A DNA stretch of 64,000 nt from JADJPO01 sp046330955 (GTDB taxonomy: Bacteria; Actinomycetota; Actinomycetes; Actinomycetales; Kineosporiaceae). The notes beneath the pieces were generated by a model. That model saw nothing but the letters and a program-made list of their open reading frames with translations. It made no database searches and was not told where the DNA came from. Shown here in pieces: positions 8,325-16,191 of this stretch (its first letter is position 1; every line of letters begins with the position of its first letter). The position numbers were made by a program, and so were the translations under genes. The DNA is taken from assembly GCA_046330955.1 (NCBI GenBank), contig JAXLRT010000009.1:1-64000 (forward strand), read 5' to 3'.

Positions 8325-8588
8325 GCGAAACAGGCAAGTGGAAGGACGCCGACTGGCACAAGGCCAGCCAGAGCGGTGACGGCAACTGTGTGGAGATCGC
8401 GTTCGTCGATGATCGAGTCGGCGTCCGCGACAGCAAGGACCGCTCGGGGCCAGTGCTCGACTTCACGCGAGCCGAGTGGGCAGCATTCGTCGCCGGCGTC
8501 CGGACCGGAACCTTCGGCGACCGACGACTCCGGGGGGTCGGACCCCTCCGTCCGGCCCCGGAACCCGACCACGCCAGGAAGGAGCTAG
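8321..8588 (+). CDS. DUF397-domain protein (3' end probably frameshifted)
   Basis: From GTG 8321 the sequence has the DUF397 core: W...SQSGDGNCVEIAF, VRDSKDRSGPVLDFT, EWAAFVAGVRTGTFGD. Such proteins pair with the upstream XRE regulator, often as small regulatory partners. In its own frame no stop follows: the frame runs on into the MFS gene, giving an artificial 496-codon fusion. A one-base shift after FGD would end it at TAG 8586-8588, directly before the GTG of the MFS gene. I therefore treat the fusion as an artefact of decay. Confidence 0.65.
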
Positions 8589-9811
8589 GTGACGACTCCA
8601 CCGCGTCCCGCCTCCGGCTCCCGCTCCGACTCCACGCGGCTTCGGCGCCTGCTGACCAGCACGGCCGTCTCGAGCGTGGGGGACGCGCTGACAGCTGCCC
8701 TCCCGCTGCTCGCCGCCTACCTCACTCGCGACCCCGTCGACGTGGCGCACGGTCAGTGCCGCATCGGGCCTGCCGTGGTTCGTCGTCGGCGTTCGCCGGC
8801 GTCTGGGTGGACCGCCTGCCACGACGGCTGGTCCTGGTGGTCGCGGACGTCGCTCGCGCCCTGGCCTTGGCCGTGCTGGTCGCGCTTCTGCTGACCGGAA
8901 CCGCGTCGATCCCGGCGCTCTGCGTCGTGGCCTTCGTGCTGGTCTCGGGTCAGACCTTCTTCGACTCGGCCGCCCAGGCCGTGATTCCCCAGGTCATCGG
9001 TCGTGACTCCGCCGTGCTGGGCAAGGCCAACGGCCGCTTGTACGCGACCCAGACGGTGGGGGAGTCCCTGGCCGGCCCGCCGCTGGGTGGGGCGTTGTTC
9101 GGTGTGTTCCCCTGGCTGCCCTTCGTTGTGGACGCTGCGTCCTTCGGCGCCTCGGCCGCGTTCGTGGCCGCATTGCCCGCTGTGCCTGCGCCCGAGGGAA
9201 GCCGCCGTGCCGGGGTGTTCGTGAGCCTGGTGGAGGGCTTCCGCTACCTGTTCGCGTCCCGGCGCCTGTTGGTCCTGGCGGTGGGCTTGACCGTCTACAA
9301 CGTGGCGTTCAATCTGGCCAACGCCACGCTCGTGCTCTTCGCGCAGGAACACCTCGGCGTGACCAATGCCGGGTTCGGCCTGCTGCTGGTCGCCATGTCC
9401 GTCGGCGCGGCATTGATCGGGCTGCGGTCCGGGTGGATCTTGCAGCGGTTGGGGGTGGCTGGCGCGGTGGTGGCCTCGACCCTCGGTCAGGCCGTGGCCT
9501 GGACCGGGGTGGCGTTCAGCTCCACTCCCTGGACGGCGGGTGTGGCTATGGCGATCGCCGGGGCAACCTCGACTCTGGCCACGGTGGCCGTGGTCTCGGA
9601 GCGTCAGTCCACCGTGCCGGATGAGCTGCTCGGTCGTGTCACCTCGGCCTTCCGGCTGATCGGCAACGGGTTTGCCCCACTCGGTGGCATGGCCGGTGGG
9701 CTGCTCGCCGCCGCCGTAAACCTGCGGGCGCCCCTGCTCGCGGCTGCCGCCTTCCTGGTGCTCGCGGGCATCGCCCTGGCGATCGCGCTCAAGGCGCTCG
9801 CGCGCCGCTGA
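8589..9811 (+). pseudogene. MFS transporter with two frameshifts
   Basis: A GTG at 8589 with AGGAAGGAG upstream begins TTPPRPASGSRSDSTRLRRL, followed by the first membrane segment STAVSSVGDALTAALPLLAA. Near 8740 the frame changes to TVSAASGLPWFVVGV, and near 8795 it changes again to AGVWVDRLPRRLVLVVADVA. From there about 340 residues with ten or so hydrophobic segments are intact to the stop at 9811. The family is the DHA/MacAB-like exporter MFS of actinobacteria. Each of the two small indels breaks translation inside the first transmembrane hairpin, so it is probably nonfunctional unless these are sequencing errors. Confidence 0.7.
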
Positions 9812-9865
9812 CCCCTCGACGGGCGCGGCAAATCGGCAATCACTCACGACCATCGACGACTCCTG

Positions 9866-9911
9866 TTGACATCGTGCATATGCATCGTGCATAGTCGTGA
9901 CTATGCACGAT
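9866..9911 (+). promoter_or_regulatory. Promoter overlapped by a perfect 13-bp inverted repeat
   Basis: A consensus -35 TTGACA (9866-9871) is followed after 18 bases by CATAGT (9890-9895) as a -10. ATCGTGCATAGTC (9884-9896) and GACTATGCACGAT (9899-9911) form a perfect inverted repeat with a 2-base centre that covers the -10 and the start site. A further half-site, ATCGTGCAT, lies at 9871-9879 inside the spacer. This is the layout of a repressed promoter and is placed to drive the whole transfer operon downstream. Confidence 0.7.
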
Positions 9912-10025
9912 GAACCTCGGACGGGCGCAGTCCTCGACAACGGGTCGAGTGATCGCATGAAGGGCCGAGGCCAGACGTCGAGTGGCGCCGCTGCTCCGAC
10001 GCACATCTCGGGAGGAATCACGTGA
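9903..10025 (+). CDS. Possible 40-aa leader peptide
   Basis: An ATG inside the right arm of the operator (9903) opens a 40-codon frame (MHDEPRTGAVLDNGSSDRMK, ending SGGIT) whose TGA overlaps the GTG of the next gene by four bases. There is no convincing ribosome-binding site, so it would need leaderless initiation from the overlapping promoter. That is plausible in actinobacteria but unproven. An internal ATG at 9957 could also serve. Confidence 0.3.
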   Translation: MHDEPRTGAVLDNGSSDRMKGRGQTSSGAAAPTHISGGIT

Positions 10026-10216
10026 AGATCCCCAGGAACTCGAGCAACAGCGGAGGTCGGGGGCGGGCCGAGCAGATCGTGCCGGCGACTCGACTGCGTC
10101 ACCGCCGCCCACCGGTGTTCGTCGACCCCTTGACCTACGTCTGCACCGTGTTGGCCCTCGGCGGTGCGGTCCTGGCTCAGGACGCGCTGACCGCGTTGGT
10201 GCGGCTGCTCACCTGA
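10022..10216 (+). CDS. Small membrane-associated protein, 64 aa
   Basis: GTG 10022 follows a strong GGGAGG. The first 30 residues are basic and polar (KIPRNSSNSGGRGRAEQ), followed by one hydrophobic segment FVDPLTYVCTVLALGGAVLA. It is probably a single-span membrane peptide. It is the first well-supported gene after the palindromic promoter and precedes the transfer operon, so a role in transfer or its control is likely but unknown. Confidence 0.55.
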   Translation: MKIPRNSSNSGGRGRAEQIVPATRLRHRRPPVFVDPLTYVCTVLALGGAVLAQDALTALVRLLT

Positions 10217-10339
10217 CCGCGGGTGGCGGCAGGTGGTGATCGTTGGCCCCTGCCGCCACTCGTCACCAATCCCGCTTCTCGTTGCCGCGCAGGGGTTGCG
10301 CGGTTGATCCGTCATGCCTGCTCGGAGGGAGTCAGCGTC

Positions 10340-10687
10340 ATGTCTGTTTCTGAAATCTGTTCGTCGTCCGGTCAGGGCTTCGGCCGTGGTTTCGAGTGCT
10401 CGACCTGTGATCTGCGGACCTCGGTCGCCTTGACCGATGCGGAGGCCCGCTACCTCGCCGCCACCCATGACCGGCTGCATCACGGTGGGGTGGTCACGGC
10501 CGAGGTCACCGAGCGACGCCGCTGCGAGTCCTGCTTGTCCCGCGAGGCGGTCACGAGTTGGAGCAACCCGGCTGCTGGTGCCCCGTTCGCCTTGTGCCAG
10601 CCCTGCGCCGCCCTCGTCCCGGGCACCGGCAACGCGTCCCCGGTCGGCCGCCACGTTCTCGCCGTCCCTCACCTGACCCAGTCCTGA
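10340..10687 (+). CDS. Small cysteine-rich (zinc-ribbon-like) protein, 115 aa
   Basis: ATG 10340 is preceded by GGAGGGA at a good distance. The protein has three CxxC pairs, CSTC (residues ~19), CESC (~62) and CQPC (~85), suggesting one or two zinc-binding modules. Between the first two lies a helix TDAEARYLAATHDRLHHGG. It stands 15 bases before the coupling-protein gene and is therefore part of the same transcript. Function is unknown; a DNA- or protein-binding accessory of transfer is a reasonable guess. Confidence 0.6.
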   Translation: MSVSEICSSSGQGFGRGFECSTCDLRTSVALTDAEARYLAATHDRLHHGGVVTAEVTERRRCESCLSREAVTSWSNPAAGAPFALCQPCAALVPGTGNASPVGRHVLAVPHLTQS

Positions 10688-10702
10688 AAGGACACCACCG
10701 CC

Positions 10703-12496
10703 ATGTTGTTCCGCATCCAGCGTGCCCTACGGCACTACCCCGCACCCCCTGTCGCCGCCGTGGCGATCCTGCTGCTCATGGCCTGGGGGACCTGGAAGGC
10801 CCATGTGCTGCCGGGCCTGGGCCACACCGCCCTGGTGGGCGCGGTGGGCTTGTTCTGTTTCACCACGATCGCGTGGTATGTCGTCCATCTCGGCTCGGCG
10901 CGTTCGACCGGTCAGTGGGTCGGACGCCGTGACGAGCAGGCGCAACGTGCTGGGGGAGTGGCGAATTGGCTCGACATCGGCGAGCTCGCCGGCACCTCGG
11001 CCACCCGCAAGCGTGCCGTCGTCCTGCGGCCCTCGCTGCGCCGGACGAGCCCCTGGCGTCGCCGGTTCGTCCCGTTGACCGAGTACGCCGTACCTGTGGT
11101 CAAGGTCGGGTGGTTGCCGGTGGGCAGCACGGTCTGGTCGACCTGTGAAGACGTCACGGTCCGCTTCGGTGGCCCGCGGTCGGGTAAGTCCGGGTCGCTG
11201 GCCTGTCACGCCCTGGACGCCCCCGGTGCCCTGGTGGTGACCACCTCACGTACGGATCTGTTGGAGGACACCCGCGAGGACCGGGAACGCCGCGGTGAGG
11301 TCGAGGTGTTCAACCCGACCGGCCTGGGCGACTTGAAGTCCACGGTCCGCTGGTCGGCGCTGTCGGGCTGCCAGGAGTACGCGACGGCTCTGCGCCGTGC
11401 CGGGGACCTGATCCCCGAGTCGGCCTCGGCCGAGGGGGAGCGGTGGGATTCGCAGGCCCGTGGCCTGCTGGCGATCCTGTTGCACGCGGCGGCTTTGGAC
11501 GGGCGGCGCCTGTCGACGGTGTTGGACTGGATCAGCCCGGCCGATGCCGTGGCCCGAGAGCAGATCGTCACCGCGCTGGCCGATTCGCCGGCCGGGGACA
11601 ACCTGGTGGCCGCCGTCCACTCGCTCTACACGACCAACGAACGCACCCTGACCTCGATCACCACCACGATGCTGCCTGCGTTGCGGTGGCTGAACGATGC
11701 CACCGCCGCCGAGACCGGCGATGCGGCCCTGGACGACCCGCACCTGCTGGACGTCGCCCGCCTGGTCGCATCCGGCCGGGACTCGCTGTACCTGATCGGG
11801 CGGGACGGCGCGGCCCGCACCCTGATCGGTGCGCTGACCGCCGAGGTCGCCCACCAGGTGCGGATGCACGCGGCGAAGTCCCCGAGTGGGCGACTCGATC
11901 CGCCGATGACCGCCCTGCTCGACGAGGCGCCGCTGACCTGTGGCCCGATCCCGTTGCAGGACTGGACCGCCGACATGGGCGGGCGCGGGTTCACCATCCA
12001 CATCGCGGCGCAGTCCCCGGCGCAGCTGCGCGACGTGTGGGGCCACGACAAGGCCGCCGCGATCATGGGAAACGCCGCCACCCTGATGGTGTTCGGCGGG
12101 TTGAAGACCGCCCGTGACCTCGAGGACCTGTCCACGTTGTGCGGGACCCGGATGATGGCCCTGGACGCCGACGACGTCCGCCCGCAACCGGTCATGACCG
12201 CTCAGCAGATCTCGTCCCTGCCCATGGGTACGGCCCTGGTGTTGCGCAACGGGATGCGTCCGGTGATCGGTCGAGCGCCGGTGATCTGGGAGCGCACCGA
12301 TCGAGGCCTGACGGTGGCCGAGACCGCTGCGAACCTGCGGGAACGGCTCGCGGCCGCGGTCGCTGCCTACCGATCGCCGGCCGAGGTGCTGCTGCCTGCC
12401 GATGGGCGGCGCGCGGCGGCCCAGCCCGCGGAGTTGAGTGGGGCACTGCCCGATGAGGACGGCGGTCCGATTGCGGCCCAGGGTGGTCGGCCGTGA
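10703..12496 (+). CDS. VirD4/TraG-type coupling protein (conjugal transfer ATPase)
   Basis: 597 residues. Two N-terminal membrane segments lie at about residues 14-30 and 38-60. The P-loop GGPRSGKSG is at ~156-164, and a Walker B-like MTALLDEAPL at ~402-411 begins the TraM-recognition/TraG-D C-terminal half, with GRGFTIHIAAQSPAQL and GNAATLMVFGG. Type IV coupling proteins are hexameric inner-membrane ATPases that hand the relaxase-DNA complex to the transfer channel. The partner relaxase is encoded 5 kb downstream in the same operon. The reading frame is intact, and the stop overlaps the next GTG by four bases. Confidence 0.85.
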   Translation: MLFRIQRALRHYPAPPVAAVAILLLMAWGTWKAHVLPGLGHTALVGAVGLFCFTTIAWYVVHLGSARSTGQWVGRRDEQAQRAGGVANWLDIGELAGTSATRKRAVVLRPSLRRTSPWRRRFVPLTEYAVPVVKVGWLPVGSTVWSTCEDVTVRFGGPRSGKSGSLACHALDAPGALVVTTSRTDLLEDTREDRERRGEVEVFNPTGLGDLKSTVRWSALSGCQEYATALRRAGDLIPESASAEGERWDSQARGLLAILLHAAALDGRRLSTVLDWISPADAVAREQIVTALADSPAGDNLVAAVHSLYTTNERTLTSITTTMLPALRWLNDATAAETGDAALDDPHLLDVARLVASGRDSLYLIGRDGAARTLIGALTAEVAHQVRMHAAKSPSGRLDPPMTALLDEAPLTCGPIPLQDWTADMGGRGFTIHIAAQSPAQLRDVWGHDKAAAIMGNAATLMVFGGLKTARDLEDLSTLCGTRMMALDADDVRPQPVMTAQQISSLPMGTALVLRNGMRPVIGRAPVIWERTDRGLTVAETAANLRERLAAAVAAYRSPAEVLLPADGRRAAAQPAELSGALPDEDGGPIAAQGGRP

Positions 12497-13206
12497 TCCG
12501 CAAGGTGCTGCCCGGGGACAACGAGGGCGCGTTGGCCGCATTGGCGGTGCAGGTCGACCAGCTGCGCACCGAGGTCGGCCACCTCGCCGGCCTGCGCACC
12601 GACATCGCCGCCCACGCCCGAGCCATCGACACCCTGACCAACCTGTTCCGCCGCCGCAGCGAGACCGCTGCCGCAGCCCCGGAGTCGGAGCCGTTGGTAC
12701 CGCCGGTTCCTGATTGGTTGACCGTCAACGACCCCGCCCGGGCGATCGCGTGGCTGACCGATCTGGTGGTGTGGGTGCCGCGGGTGTGGCAGCGCTATCC
12801 CGCTACGGCGATGCCGACGTGTTGGCCGTGGCATCCCGCGATCGTCGCCGAGTTGCTCGTCGCTCGGCACGCCTGGGCCGAGGCCACCATTCCCGGGCAG
12901 TCGGTGCTCGCGTTGGCGACCTGGCACGACCGGTGGCGCCCCACCGCGGCATCCCGCGTGACCAAAGCCCTCAGCGGCTGCCAGCGCGGCGCCGGCTGCC
13001 ACGTCGACGCCCCCGGACATCACTTCCGCTACGACCTCGCCTACCTGGACGAGATGGCCGCCTGGTGGGCCACCACCGAGCACCCCGACCCGGACGCCGC
13101 ACCCGGCCTGACCCGCGAGGTCGGCCCCCACCCCCGCAACCGCGACACCAGTCCCGATGCCCTGCCCCTCAACGGCATCCGCTCCCGCGAGGAGGCCCGG
13201 CGATGA
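12493..13206 (+). CDS. DUF4913-domain protein
   Basis: 237 residues from GTG 12493. A coiled-coil-prone N-terminus (LAALAVQVDQLRTEVGHLAG) is followed by the DUF4913 region: AIAWLTDLVVWVPRVWQRYP, CWPWHPAIVAELL, AWAEA and TWHDRWRP, with a later C-x5-C pair (CQRGAGC). DUF4913 proteins occur mainly on actinobacterial plasmids and integrative elements beside coupling-protein genes; their function is unknown. Both ends overlap neighbours by four bases. Confidence 0.75.
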   Translation: MIRKVLPGDNEGALAALAVQVDQLRTEVGHLAGLRTDIAAHARAIDTLTNLFRRRSETAAAAPESEPLVPPVPDWLTVNDPARAIAWLTDLVVWVPRVWQRYPATAMPTCWPWHPAIVAELLVARHAWAEATIPGQSVLALATWHDRWRPTAASRVTKALSGCQRGAGCHVDAPGHHFRYDLAYLDEMAAWWATTEHPDPDAAPGLTREVGPHPRNRDTSPDALPLNGIRSREEARR

Positions 13207-13934
13207 CCAGCCACACCCACCAGGCCTCGACTGAAGCCGCACCCGATCTGCTCCTGCGAGCCGTCGAGGCCCTGACCGACGCCGCCCGCGACGGCGGCAC
13301 CGATGGTACCCCCACGGATCCTGCGGCGCTGATGACCCGGGTGGTCGCCGCGGTCGCTGCCAACCTCGGCAGCCTGGACCGGTTGCTGGCCGGTCGGCCC
13401 GGGTCGTGGGAGGCCGACCTCATCCGCCAGATCGTCACCGCTGAACTGGGCGATGACCCGGTGACCTGGCGTGCCCACCGGACGGCGCCGGTCCTGGTCC
13501 GAGTCTGTGTCGCCCAGGTTGCCGACCAGGTCGGCCTCAACCTCGATGACGCCCTGGACCTGGTCGACGCTGAACACCTGGAAGCCGATCGCCAGGACGA
13601 CCGCAGCGACGCGGCCTGGCTGGCCGCCCGCGACCGGGTCATCGCCGGCTACCACGTGGCCTTCTCCCACTGGGCCAACGCGTTCCGGGACGGCGTGGCC
13701 ACGCTGGCCGCCACCTGGCCCGAGCTGGTCGTCCCTGTGGTGGTCGAGGTCGACACCGATCCGTACGCCCCGTGGTGGGCGACCGCCTATCAGCGGTGGC
13801 TGACCGCGGCCGATGACGCCCACGCCGCCACCCTGACCGCCGCAGGCCGCCGCCACGCCGGCGACCCCAGCATCCCCGCACCCCTGACCCCGACCGCCTC
13901 GATTCCAGCCCGTGACGTGGAGGACCCCCGATGA
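13203..13934 (+). CDS. Hypothetical transfer-operon protein, 243 aa
   Basis: ATG 13203 overlaps the previous stop (ATGA). The protein is soluble and acidic with long helices, for example ALMTRVVAAVAANLGSLDRL, and a Trp-rich segment YAPWWATAYQRWLTAADDAH. No family is recognised. Its continuous coupling with the DUF4913 gene upstream and the next small gene downstream shows it belongs to the transfer operon. Confidence 0.6.
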   Translation: MTSHTHQASTEAAPDLLLRAVEALTDAARDGGTDGTPTDPAALMTRVVAAVAANLGSLDRLLAGRPGSWEADLIRQIVTAELGDDPVTWRAHRTAPVLVRVCVAQVADQVGLNLDDALDLVDAEHLEADRQDDRSDAAWLAARDRVIAGYHVAFSHWANAFRDGVATLAATWPELVVPVVVEVDTDPYAPWWATAYQRWLTAADDAHAATLTAAGRRHAGDPSIPAPLTPTASIPARDVEDPR

Positions 13935-14308
13935 ACGTGAGTGAAGCCGTGCGCACCCAGTCCCTGTTGGCCTGGCTCGCAGACCCCAACCCGACCGCTG
14001 AGACCACCGGCATCGCCGTGGTCGATGCCCGCTTCCTCGCCGAACGTGCCCGCCGGGCGCTGGGCGCCGGCCCGGACGCCGACCAGACCGAAACCGCTCT
14101 GCGCGAACGCCTCACCCCACGCCCAGGTGATCATCTGCCGCCGGCGCAGGACCGGCTGGTGCAGATGGCCGAGCTGCTGAGGCCGTGCCCTCGCCCGGAT
14201 GTCGAGGGCGGCTGGCACTGGTGCGCCCACGCCGAACCATGGCCGTGCGTCATCACCCGCGCCGCCTGGATCGCCGCCGGCCGCGACACCAGCGAGGCGC
14301 GGCCATGA
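13931..14308 (+). CDS. Hypothetical transfer-operon protein, 125 aa
   Basis: ATG 13931 overlaps the upstream stop by four bases, and its own stop overlaps the next ATG. Features are an N-terminal helix EAVRTQSLLAWLADPN and a C-terminal half with Trp and Cys residues (GWHWCAHAEPWPCVITRAAW). Function is unknown. The length and arrangement fit small accessory genes of actinobacterial integrative elements. Confidence 0.55.
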   Translation: MNVSEAVRTQSLLAWLADPNPTAETTGIAVVDARFLAERARRALGAGPDADQTETALRERLTPRPGDHLPPAQDRLVQMAELLRPCPRPDVEGGWHWCAHAEPWPCVITRAAWIAAGRDTSEARP

Positions 14309-14532
14309 CGCCCACCCCGCCCTCGCAGCCCGAGTCTGTACGGCCGCGACCAGCCCAGAAGCCCAGCGAGACCGCTGCCCCGCGAACCGGTCTGGGATGG
14401 CAGCCCTGCCTGTTCTTCGTGGACGAGGAGACCGGCCAGGTCACCCCCTACGGCGACCACAGCGACCACGCTACGGCCGCGGACGCCGCCACCGACCCCG
14501 AGTCCGGCTACGACCTCGAGCAGGGCTGGTGA
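14305..14532 (+). CDS. Hypothetical small protein, 75 aa
   Basis: ATG 14305 overlaps the preceding stop (ATGA). The first 30 residues are Pro/Ser/Arg-rich, followed by GLGWQPCLFFVDEETGQVTP and an acidic tail ending GYDLEQGW. It is not recognised. Coupling to its neighbours is the main support. Confidence 0.5.
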   Translation: MTPTPPSQPESVRPRPAQKPSETAAPRTGLGWQPCLFFVDEETGQVTPYGDHSDHATAADAATDPESGYDLEQGW

Positions 14533-14537
14533 CCGCC

Positions 14538-14678
14538 ATGACCGACACCCGTCCGCCGTTGACAGCCGCCTGTCAAACCACCGAGTCGGCCCAGCGTGCA
14601 TCGGCGGCACGCTCCACGGCCGCGGCCCTGCGCTGCCCGGCGATGCAGCCCGGTCACCGCGGGGGAGGTGGTCAGTGA
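14538..14678 (+). CDS. Hypothetical small protein, 46 aa
   Basis: ATG 14538 gives MTDTRPPLTAACQTTESAQR and a Gly-rich tail GHRGGGGQ; the TGA overlaps the start of the next gene. The palindrome TTGACA-N6-TGTCAA lies inside this frame, so the segment may be mainly regulatory, with the frame being incidental. Confidence 0.35.
   Translation: MTDTRPPLTAACQTTESAQRASAARSTAAALRCPAMQPGHRGGGGQ
14559..14576. promoter_or_regulatory. Palindrome TTGACA-N6-TGTCAA, copy 2
   Basis: TTGACA gccgcc TGTCAA, identical in architecture to the copies at 7280 and 23296. It sits about 100 bases upstream of the membrane-protein gene at 14675, where an internal operon promoter could be controlled. Confidence 0.55.
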
Positions 14679-15157
14679 TGTGTGCCCCGACGTGTTGCCC
14701 GAGCCCGGCCGTGGTGGCCGGCCGGTCCGGTGCCGGCGGTGGCGTGGTGGTGTTGGCGCTGGTCGTCGTGGCTGGGGCCGTGTTCGCGGCTCTCTTCGGA
14801 TGGCCGACGGTGCTGTTGTGCCTGGTCGCGGCCGTGGTCACGACCGGTGCCGCGCTGTGGGGGATCGCCGTCCTGGCCTACCGCGTCAACCGTGCCCTGT
14901 ACGGCCCGGATCTCGCGACCGTGTCGCCGGCCCAACCTGAAGGTCCGGTACGGGTACGGGCGACGGCCACGGACCTACCTGACCCAAGCCCGGTGCCACG
15001 CCTCGACCGTCACGCCACGGGTGCTGACGGCCGAGGTCGAGGCGATGACCGCCCACCGTTCCCGCAGCAGTCGCCGACCCACGCTGCCCTGAGCAGGATA
15101 CCGCGCGGCGCGGCCGTCGCTGCCCGCCCGGGCGGCCTGCTGGCCTGGGCCGCCTGA
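14675..15157 (+). CDS. Putative membrane protein of the transfer region, 160 aa
   Basis: It starts at GTG 14675 or ATG 14678. Two hydrophobic segments (GGVVVLALVVVAGAVFAALF and PTVLLCLVAAVVTTGAALWG) are followed by a polar, Pro/Arg-rich tail. The arrangement resembles small Spd-like membrane proteins of actinobacterial conjugative elements. There is no enzymatic signature. Confidence 0.5.
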   Translation: MMCAPTCCPSPAVVAGRSGAGGGVVVLALVVVAGAVFAALFGWPTVLLCLVAAVVTTGAALWGIAVLAYRVNRALYGPDLATVSPAQPEGPVRVRATATDLPDPSPVPRLDRHATGADGRGRGDDRPPFPQQSPTHAALSRIPRGAAVAARPGGLLAWAA

Positions 15158-15176
15158 GCAGATCAGGTCGCCGCGG

Positions 15177-15479
15177 GTGATGCCGATGGTGGCGGCCTGG
15201 CCGCTGTGCCTGCCCTCGGACGGGCCGTGGCCCTGGCTGGCCCTGCTCGGCCTCGCCGGTGCTGCGTGGCTGCTCGGCCGCCTGGACCACGTCCTCACCG
15301 ATCGCGCCGGCCCACGCGGACCTGGGCACGCCATCGAACCCGCCGTGCGAGCTGGCTGCGGTCGCTGGCCGCTCGCCTCATGCCGCCTCGGGATCGCCTC
15401 GGGTCGGTGGTGCCCGATGACCGCCGCGACCCTGACCCGCCTCGAGGGAGGAGCCGTCAGGTTGTGCGGCGGGTCGTGA
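15177..15479 (+). CDS. Small putative membrane protein, 100 aa
   Basis: GTG 15177 opens a frame with one clear hydrophobic segment (PWPWLALLGLAGAAWLLGRL). The C-terminal half is less convincing. Its TGA (15477-15479) overlaps the GTG/ATG of the next gene, the same coupling seen through the operon, which is the best argument that it is real. Confidence 0.4.
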   Translation: MMPMVAAWPLCLPSDGPWPWLALLGLAGAAWLLGRLDHVLTDRAGPRGPGHAIEPAVRAGCGRWPLASCRLGIASGRWCPMTAATLTRLEGGAVRLCGGS

Positions 15480-16191
15480 TGCCCGGCAGGCGAAGCGGTG
15501 GCGCGTGGAGTACGCCCGTGGGCCTGCGGCGCCGGATCGACGCCACCCCGGCCCGACGTCATGTCGAGGCCCTGATCGGGGCCGGGTTCACCGTCCGCGG
15601 CATCGCCGAGGCCGCCGGCGCCTCACCGTCGACGATCGGGCGGCTGCGTCACCCGGGCAAGTCACCATCCACCGGCACGTCGCGGCCGGGTCCTGGCCGT
15701 GACCCCCGAGGACGTCCGCCGCCGCGCCGCGCCGCCGCGTTTGCCTGCGGGTCGGTGCCCGCCGCCGGATCCAGGCCCTGCTCGTCCTCGGCCACCGCCA
15801 CGCCGACCTGACCGCTCGGCTCGGGTTCTCCTCCGCGCTGGTGCTGTCCCACGCCGGGCAGCTGGTCTCCCATCGCACCCACGCCCGCGTGGTCGCGCTC
15901 TACGAGGAGCTGTGGGACATCCCCGGCCCCAGCCCGGCCACCGCTGCTCGTGCCCGGTGCCGGGGCTACGCCCCACCGATGGCGTGGGACGACGACGCCT
16001 CGACGACCCGCCGCAACCCCAGACCCGGGTGCGCCGGCCCGAGGCATCGACCTCGGCGAAGCGGACTGGCTGAGCGCTCAGGGTCTGGACCTGGCCGCGG
16101 TCGCGGCCCGGCTCGGGATCGCCCCGCAGAGCCTGGCCACCGCCTCGGCCGCCGCGCCGCGCCGCGCCCACACCCCACCGAGACCCCATGA
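15476..16191 (+). pseudogene. Frameshifted HTH protein of the element
   Basis: The start (GTG 15476 or ATG 15479) leads to GLRRRIDATPARRHVEALIG and the HTH-like GIAEAAGASPSTIGRLRHPG. The continuation is split across frames: VTIHRHVAA, VTPEDVRRR, then RRRIQALLVLGHRHADLTAR and VVALYEELWDIPGPSPATAA, and a last helix pair LDLAAVAARLGIAPQSL. In intact relatives these make one protein of about 250 residues with two or three HTH-like units, found on actinobacterial mobile elements. At least three frameshifts are needed here. Confidence 0.6.

Noticed and set aside
8321..9811. A 496-codon open frame joining DUF397 and an MFS transporter
   Set aside because: The middle 60 codons are Arg/Ser-rich shadow sequence, while the real first membrane segment of the transporter lies in another frame behind its own GTG and ribosome site. 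The fusion is produced by frameshifts.
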